Below are positions 59,068 to 64,000 of a stretch of DNA of 64,000 bases, piece by piece. The position numbers and the translations under genes were made by a program. Numbering within the stretch: the first letter of the stretch is position 1; every line of letters starts with the position of its first letter. This stretch comes from Zetaproteobacteria bacterium. Lineage in GTDB: Bacteria; Pseudomonadota; Alphaproteobacteria; Micavibrionales; Micavibrionaceae. The stretch lies in assembly GCA_002747015.1 (NCBI GenBank), contig NVXI01000003.1:19053-83052 (forward strand), written 5' to 3'. The notes beneath the pieces are model-generated. The model saw only the letters and a program-made list of their open reading frames with translations, was not told the origin of the DNA and ran no database searches.

Positions 59068-59096
59068 TTTATAGATTGGTTAGAACCATGCGTCAA
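59068..59096 (-). promoter_or_regulatory. Promoter of rplJ-rplL
   Basis: On the minus strand TTGACG (59096-59091), 17 bases and TATAAA (59073-59068). It lies about 190 bases before rplJ and after the rplKA terminator. The rest of the 351-base gap is leader sequence without a recognised gene. Confidence 0.8.
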
Positions 59097-59182
59097 GAAT
59101 TATTTTAATTTTCCGCCCAATACGCGTTAAACAACACCCCCATATTGCACATGTATACCTACTCAACCGACTTTCGGCCAAT

Positions 59183-59209
59183 AAAAAACCCCGTACAAAC
59201 GGAGTTTTC
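59183..59209 (-). terminator. Intrinsic terminator of rplK-rplA
   Basis: On the minus strand AAACTCCG and CGGGGTTT pair with one G-U, loop TTTGTA, followed by Ts. It lies 23 bases after the rplA stop. Confidence 0.85.
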
Positions 59210-59231
59210 TAAATTTTATTTTCTACCTAGA

Positions 59232-59933
59232 TTAAGCAGATTGGACAGTATCAAAATCAATTTTTAAGCCTGGGCCCATTGTCGAGGTTAAAGACACCTT
59301 ATTAATATAAGTTCCTTTTGAACCAGCGGGCTTCGCTCTTTTAATCGCTTCAACAAATGCAAGCACATTCTCTGCAAGTTTTTTATCATCGAAAGATATC
59401 TTGCCTACACGTGCATGCACGACGCCTGCTTTTTCAGCACGGAACTCAAGAGCACCAGCCTTCGCATCTTCAACAGCCTTCTTAACATTTGGCGTCACAC
59501 TACCAAGCTTTGGATTAGGCATCATACCTTTAGGACCCAATATCTTTGCAACACGACCAACCAATGCCATCATATCCGGTGTAGCGATACAACGGTCGAA
59601 ATCAACCTCGCCTTTTTGGATTTTCTCAACAAGATCTTCCGCACCAACTATATCCGCACCAGCTTCTTTTGCTTCTTTTGCTTTATCATCTTTTGCAAAT
59701 ACAGCAACACGCACAGTCGCACCCGTTCCATTTGGAAGAGAAACCATACCACGAACCTGTTGATCCGCATGCTTAGGATCAACACCCAAGTTCATTGCAA
59801 TTTCAACTGTCTCGTCAAATTTACTGCCTTTACTTACTTCTTTCAATAAAGCGATTGCATCATTCAAAGCATAAAACTTTTCACGATCTACTTTACCTAC
59901 CATTGCTTTGGCCTTTTTTGTCATTTTCGTCAT
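59232..59933 (-). CDS. rplA: Ribosomal protein L1
   Basis: 233 residues. [32 protein letters not shown] and [34 protein letters not shown] are conserved. L1 forms the mobile stalk at the E site and, in E. coli, represses the rplKA message. It starts three bases after rplK, so the two are translationally coupled. Confidence 0.98.
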   Translation of the reverse strand: MTKMTKKAKAMVGKVDREKFYALNDAIALLKEVSKGSKFDETVEIAMNLGVDPKHADQQVRGMVSLPNGTGATVRVAVFAKDDKAKEAKEAGADIVGAEDLVEKIQKGEVDFDRCIATPDMMALVGRVAKILGPKGMMPNPKLGSVTPNVKKAVEDAKAGALEFRAEKAGVVHARVGKISFDDKKLAENVLAFVEAIKRAKPAGSKGTYINKVSLTSTMGPGLKIDFDTVQSA

Positions 59934-59936
59934 GAT

Positions 59937-60365
59937 TTATCCCTCCACGACTTCGATGCCCATAGAACGGGCCGAACCTTCAATAATTTTCATTGCTGCG
60001 TCAATATCATTGGCGCTCAAATCTTCCATTTTCTTCTCGGCAATTTCCTTCACCTGAGACTTACTAACCTGACCGACAATTTCACGGCTAGGGTTGTTTG
60101 CACCACTTTTAACTTTCGCTGCTTGCTTCAAGAAGTAGCTTGCAGGTGGAGTCTTTGTGATAAATGAAAACGAACGATCTTCATAAACCGTAATTTTAAC
60201 AGGAATTGGAATATCTTTGCTGTCTTCTGTTTTTGCATTAAATGCCTTACAGAATTCCATGATATTCACGCCGTGCTGACCCAACGCGGGACCAACTGGT
60301 GGGGATGGATTAGCTTTACCACCTGGTATTGTCAGATTAATATAACCTGAGACTTTCTTTGCCAT
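59937..60365 (-). CDS. rplK: Ribosomal protein L11
   Basis: 142 residues. [40 protein letters not shown] and the C-terminal RNA-binding domain ([48 protein letters not shown]) are standard. It is part of the GTPase-associated centre and needed for RelA activation. Secondary point: in most bacteria nusG precedes rplK; here only a non-coding leader does. Confidence 0.98.
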   Translation of the reverse strand: MAKKVSGYINLTIPGGKANPSPPVGPALGQHGVNIMEFCKAFNAKTEDSKDIPIPVKITVYEDRSFSFITKTPPASYFLKQAAKVKSGANNPSREIVGQVSKSQVKEIAEKKMEDLSANDIDAAMKIIEGSARSMGIEVVEG

Positions 60366-60504
60366 TACTTTCTCTTTCTGGTTTGCCTAACCATCACATT
60401 TTGATTAGGACGACTTATCCTTTAATATTGGATAAGCAATTAAAAGTTTGTGGTACGGCTCTCAAATGGTCTTATTACGAGATAACCTTCCACATCGTGC
60501 GCGG

Positions 60505-60534
60505 AAGATAGTACAAAGTGATGATACAAATCAA
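60505..60534 (-). promoter_or_regulatory. Promoter of rplK-rplA
   Basis: On the minus strand TTGATT (60534-60529), 18 bases and TATCTT (60510-60505). It leaves a leader of about 135 bases before rplK. No secE, nusG or tRNA gene is seen in the 290-base gap. Confidence 0.55.
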
Positions 60535-60655
60535 GAGAAATTTACCTGATAGCTGTTATTTAACACCCCTAATCCAAAATAACCAGCATGGGCACTATGC
60601 TCTTCTTAAAATATTATACCCCCAAGAACCAACCACTTAATCTGAGTAATATTCC

Positions 60656-61531
60656 TTATTGAGGGTTTTCTATTTGTAAATATTTGATTGCAGGTGCCCA
60701 TAAATTACTATGGCTATAATTGGGGATTTTAACAAGATTATGAACTGCGTCAGATTTCTTTGACTGCTGTTTTATAAACTTCTCATGTAAATAGCATGGA
60801 ACAATAGCTTCATCCTGCCCGCAAATATGCATATACGCCACCTGCGCCATATTCATTGAACTTTGATGATCAATAGCTTGAACCGCCGAAATATCGTGAT
60901 AACTGGTCCAGGCTGCAACATCTATTACACCTGCCACAGTATTAACGGCCAGTATATCCCCCCGCATCATAGAAAGATCATAGGCAATACGCGCACCACC
61001 AGAAAATCCAGTGATAATAAAACTACTCACTCCATAGTTCGCTTTGATTTGATCAAGAATATTATTATACGCCCGAACAACTTCCGGGGCGAAACGCTCT
61101 TCCGTCCAATATTTATTCGTCTCACATACTGATGAAGCAATGTACTGACATGGGCGCGCCAGATATATAACATCACCTTGTATTGCATTGGCTATTTTCA
61201 CGCCCACAGCATCCTTTGGCGTCGGGTTATCTGATTTCGTATAGCGACCAACCCATGCATAGCCATCGCCCTCTATAACGATATGTAGAATCCGAGAATC
61301 AGATTTATTCATGCGCACAGCAGCAAAGATATTAAAATCACCTGCCCTATATTCTGCTGTTTCAAATCTATATTGATGTAAATCAGAGAGCACACGATTT
61401 ACCCTCCCCTCAACCGTAGAGCAAGACGACAGGCAAAGGGTAAGGCTAAAAAGAAGGCACAGGGGCGTAAAGAAAGCGTGATCGATAAACCACGCTTTCT
61501 TAGAAATTAAGATATTGATTGCACTACGCAA
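60656..61531 (-). CDS. Lipoprotein with alpha/beta-hydrolase-like domain
   Basis: 291 residues. The N terminus is a lipoprotein signal with lipobox LSSC (Cys37), so it is probably anchored in the inner or outer membrane. The mature part has an alpha/beta-hydrolase pattern: GDVIYLARPCQY, then the nucleophile elbow FIITGFSGGARIAYDL (Ser177) and a possible catalytic His in NYSHSNLW near the C terminus. It resembles secreted esterases or lipases, but no substrate is indicated. It starts with TTG three bases after the upstream outer-membrane gene, without a clear ribosome binding site, and an 11-bp hairpin lies inside its first codons. Confidence 0.75.
   Translation of the reverse strand: MRSAINILISKKAWFIDHAFFTPLCLLFSLTLCLSSCSTVEGRVNRVLSDLHQYRFETAEYRAGDFNIFAAVRMNKSDSRILHIVIEGDGYAWVGRYTKSDNPTPKDAVGVKIANAIQGDVIYLARPCQYIASSVCETNKYWTEERFAPEVVRAYNNILDQIKANYGVSSFIITGFSGGARIAYDLSMMRGDILAVNTVAGVIDVAAWTSYHDISAVQAIDHQSSMNMAQVAYMHICGQDEAIVPCYLHEKFIKQQSKKSDAVHNLVKIPNYSHSNLWAPAIKYLQIENPQ
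61470..61501 (-). other. Perfect 11-bp hairpin over the start of the lipoprotein gene
   Basis: Arms 61470-61480 and 61491-61501 are perfect inverted complements around a 10-base loop. On the minus strand the hairpin is followed by TTTACG. It could be a weak terminator of the upstream outer-membrane gene, or a control on lipoprotein expression. Confidence 0.6.
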
Positions 61532-61534
61532 TGA

Positions 61535-62680
61535 TTAGAACTGTACGCGAAGACCGCCAGTGAATGTATATTCACTATAGTCGTCACGGAATTCAACAGT
61601 ATAGCCTTCAAATCCACCTGTAATATTCGGCGCAATTTTGAAATCTAGACCAGCACCAAACTTAGCACCGAAATCGCTGTCATCCAAAGAACCTCTATTT
61701 TGACCAGCAGCAACAGGAGCTTCATCCTTTGTGAAGTCATATTCCAAACCGATTAAGCCATATGGCTCAATTTGATCAAAGACATAACCTACTTTTGCAT
61801 CCAAAGAAGCCTGACCAAAGTCAGTGTCTCGCTTTGAATTTGCGATTGTAGAGCCAGTTGACTCAGTTTCTGTAAAAGCATCCTTCTCTTCACTTGCGTA
61901 GAAAGCAGAAACCTTACCACGTGCATGCCATTTACCATGGAACATTTGATCACCTTGCACAGATGCGTTAACAAAATAACGATCTGCATCTGTAGAACCA
62001 GTAATTTTGTTCCCTGTATTCGGATCATAGCGAGAAGTATCGTATTCAAGATTAGAATACCCAACTGTCAAGTTTGCAGAGACATTGTCTAGGATCTTAT
62101 AACCAATATATGGCGCAATGGTATAACCATCCGCATCGATGTTACCATCTTGCCCACCGAAACCATTGTATACAGTGTCAATATCAGTGCTTTCATAACC
62201 GAGCGACAGACCTACAACGACCTTTGGCGTTACACGATAATCAACACCAACCATGCCAGAATAAACACTACCGTCAAATTCTGTACTTGCATTGTCATCT
62301 TCAACATTAGACCAGCTACCGCCTACCCATGCTCCAATTTTACCAGCGTGATCACCAGCAGCCATACCCGTAGAGGCAGAGAAACCATTATGGCTAACTT
62401 GAAAAGCACTTCCACCGTCTAAAGCTGTTGCTACTCTATCTGATATCATTCTTGATGTCTGCGAAGCCGCTGCTTTCAAAACAGCTGTCGACGTAGTCAC
62501 AGTAGAGCTTTGATTTGCAGTGTTATTTGCATCACAATTAGTAGCCTCAGAATATGTTCCACCGGAACCATAAGTGGCGTCTGAACACGAGTAAGATTGC
62601 GCTTGTACTTGGCTTGCACTCATCCCTAGAGTAGAAAGAGCAACTGCCAAGATAGCGACTTTATGATTGAATTTAAACAT
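61535..62680 (-). CDS. Outer-membrane beta-barrel protein (autotransporter-barrel-like)
   Basis: 381 residues. A signal peptide ends near VQA-QS. Residues about 30-110 are Ser/Thr-rich with two Cys near the start. Residues about 110-381 are alternating amphipathic strands (GKIGAWVGGSWSNVED, VVVGLSLGYESTDIDTVYNG, DGYTIAPYIGYKIL, GKVSAFYASEEKDAFTE) and end in an aromatic FTGGLRVQF, the outer-membrane assembly signal. This resembles the barrel of autotransporters, but there is no large passenger, so it may be a porin-like or surface protein. AAGG lies about 9 bases before the ATG. Confidence 0.82.
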   Translation of the reverse strand: MFKFNHKVAILAVALSTLGMSASQVQAQSYSCSDATYGSGGTYSEATNCDANNTANQSSTVTTSTAVLKAAASQTSRMISDRVATALDGGSAFQVSHNGFSASTGMAAGDHAGKIGAWVGGSWSNVEDDNASTEFDGSVYSGMVGVDYRVTPKVVVGLSLGYESTDIDTVYNGFGGQDGNIDADGYTIAPYIGYKILDNVSANLTVGYSNLEYDTSRYDPNTGNKITGSTDADRYFVNASVQGDQMFHGKWHARGKVSAFYASEEKDAFTETESTGSTIANSKRDTDFGQASLDAKVGYVFDQIEPYGLIGLEYDFTKDEAPVAAGQNRGSLDDSDFGAKFGAGLDFKIAPNITGGFEGYTVEFRDDYSEYTFTGGLRVQF

Positions 62681-62797
62681 GTGATTTACCTTATTGTTTT
62701 AAAGTAGCCTTTTGAACTGACTAAAAATATCTGCTATGAACACATACATCAATCTAATTCATACTAAATTAGAAAATCAGAACGCATAGTTGCAAGA

Positions 62798-64000
62798 ATG
62801 TCACAACCCTTCCTATCAATAAGAATAGATATTTTACCAAAAATTGGGTTTGGATTGTGCTTCTACCCTCTTATTATCGCGCTGAATCTCTACATTTTTT
62901 CACTCCCTGTCAGTCATCTAGGAATCTGGCCACAATCAGAGCTAGCGATTTCAGTATTACATTTTTGTGCCGCCCTTAATGCACTTGGGTTTCTAATACT
63001 ATGGTGTGCTGGGGAAAATATGTGGCGTTTTGTCACACACCCTTTTGTAACGGTTCCCTTTTTAATCGGCCTTATATCTCTTATCTTGACAATTTTTACT
63101 GATTATCCGTTACGAAATATCCTTGGCTCTGTTCGTCTGGGTGAAGGTTCAGCATGGTGGTTTGATTGGGCAATATTCACGGCAGCATCTTTGTTCGTGT
63201 GCAGAATTACTCGATTGAAATACATATTATGTGCCATCGCTTTATTTAGTTTTGCCGTGACATACGCTTTATCAATCTCCCACAGCCTTTTCAGCACAGG
63301 TATCGCGCCGTATTATTTCCCTGACTTCCTTGCCTTTCAAATTATCTGCCTTGCACCTCTGATGTCTGTGTTGTTCAAAGGCGTTAAGATCACGAAGCCC
63401 ATAATACTTATGTGGGTTATATTTTATGTGTTTATCAATGTCCTTATGTATCCGACGAGCAACATGTCAGGTATTGCATATACGGCAATAGGAAGTGCTT
63501 TTTTTATAATATTGTGGAACATAAAATCATTCCCCATCACTATCAAACAACATTTATCAACCGCTGCTATTGCTTTCGTCCCAATCCTCGTTCTTCTATT
63601 ATTGTTTGGACTTCCTTTCTACCTAGGTGACCAAGGCTATTATGAGCCATTAGGACACGGATCTGCTTTCTTCACGTTTACAACACGTGCCTATCTAGTC
63701 AAAGCATCACTCAGTGATATGTCATTTTCTAATCCTGCACTAATTACAGGGTTTGGCTGGGGGTCATTTAACGAAGTCCTCACGCGGAACTTACCAATAA
63801 ATTGGCTTGATTTCACCAGAACACACTCGATGCAATGGGATGGCATCACCCGCGATCACTTCCATAGCCATAATATGTTTGTTGAGATGCTTACCGCTTC
63901 TGGGGTAATCACAACAATATTATTCTATATTTACATTCTTAATTTGGGGCTATATGCGGCGCATAGTCTTAAACTACATGCTTACATATTCTCTGGCGGA
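62798..64000 (+). CDS. O-antigen ligase / polymerase-like membrane protein, 3' end outside window
   Basis: 401 codons from an ATG at 62798 are open to the window end, without a stop. The protein has about ten hydrophobic segments and a large polar loop ending in RDHFHSHNMFVEMLTASGV, the His-x-His-Asn motif of WaaL/Wzy-type enzymes (compare the protein at 7066). It may polymerise or ligate surface glycans. The ribosome binding site is weak (AAGA), so the start is uncertain. It is divergent from the outer-membrane protein gene. Confidence 0.75.
   Translation, partial: MSQPFLSIRIDILPKIGFGLCFYPLIIALNLYIFSLPVSHLGIWPQSELAISVLHFCAALNALGFLILWCAGENMWRFVTHPFVTVPFLIGLISLILTIFTDYPLRNILGSVRLGEGSAWWFDWAIFTAASLFVCRITRLKYILCAIALFSFAVTYALSISHSLFSTGIAPYYFPDFLAFQIICLAPLMSVLFKGVKITKPIILMWVIFYVFINVLMYPTSNMSGIAYTAIGSAFFIILWNIKSFPITIKQHLSTAAIAFVPILVLLLLFGLPFYLGDQGYYEPLGHGSAFFTFTTRAYLVKASLSDMSFSNPALITGFGWGSFNEVLTRNLPINWLDFTRTHSMQWDGITRDHFHSHNMFVEMLTASGVITTILFYIYILNLGLYAAHSLKLHAYIFSGG

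Overview
The window reads as a chromosomal segment of a Gram-negative alphaproteobacterium, moderately AT-rich by eye. The evidence is the alphaproteobacterial style of the ribosomal proteins, RpoA, RpoB and RpoC, a SapC-family protein, a DmdC-like acyl-CoA dehydrogenase, outer-membrane beta-barrel and lipoprotein genes, and O-antigen/exopolysaccharide genes. I cannot fix the family. No plasmid, phage, IS element, CRISPR array or rRNA gene is visible. One tRNA (Asn) is present.

Left part (1-27.5 kb) is a mixed region. It starts with surface and polysaccharide genes: a GT4 glycosyltransferase cut by the window edge, a 1.3 kDa-residue-scale secreted beta-helix protein with a filamentous-haemagglutinin-like N terminus, a ManC-type GDP-mannose synthase and an O-antigen-ligase-like membrane protein. 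Then come a coiled-coil orphan, tRNA-Asn, two exported orphans, cysQ and ugd, a SapC-family protein, an HTH/coiled-coil protein, an exported protein with three Cys modules, an acyl-CoA dehydrogenase, a small membrane protein, a lytic transglycosylase and a TrmN6-like methyltransferase. It ends with two acyltransferase-3 genes, a dimeric-type glycyl-tRNA synthetase, a small orphan gene followed by tandem RNA hairpins, and panB-panC.

Central part (27.5-60.4 kb) is one long block of informational genes, all on the minus strand. In transcription order it is rplK-rplA, rplJ-rplL, rpoB-rpoC, an orphan 60-codon gene, then rpsL-rpsG-fusA-tuf, the S10 group, the spc group, two inserted genes, secY-adk and rpsM-rpsK-rpoA-rplQ. 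Readable sigma-70-like promoters and intrinsic terminators divide it into units: rplKA, rplJL, rpoBC, the orphan gene, rpsL through rplO, the inserted pair (probably with secY-adk), and rpsM through rplQ.

The most unusual element of the block is the pair of paralogous exported HExxH proteins between rplO and secY, with a terminator and a promoter in front of them. Other oddities are Lys/Ala-rich tails on S17 and L30, a 21-residue insertion in S7 and an acidic tail on L3. The block begins directly at rplK; secE and nusG are not upstream of it in this window.

Right part (60.6-64 kb) returns to surface functions: an alpha/beta-hydrolase-like lipoprotein, an outer-membrane beta-barrel protein and a second O-antigen-ligase-like protein cut by the window end.

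The best candidates for something undescribed are the HExxH pair in the ribosomal operon, the three-hairpin tandem repeat in the 3' UTR at 24453-24709, the 60-codon gene between rpoC and rpsL, and the structured leader of the rpsM operon.
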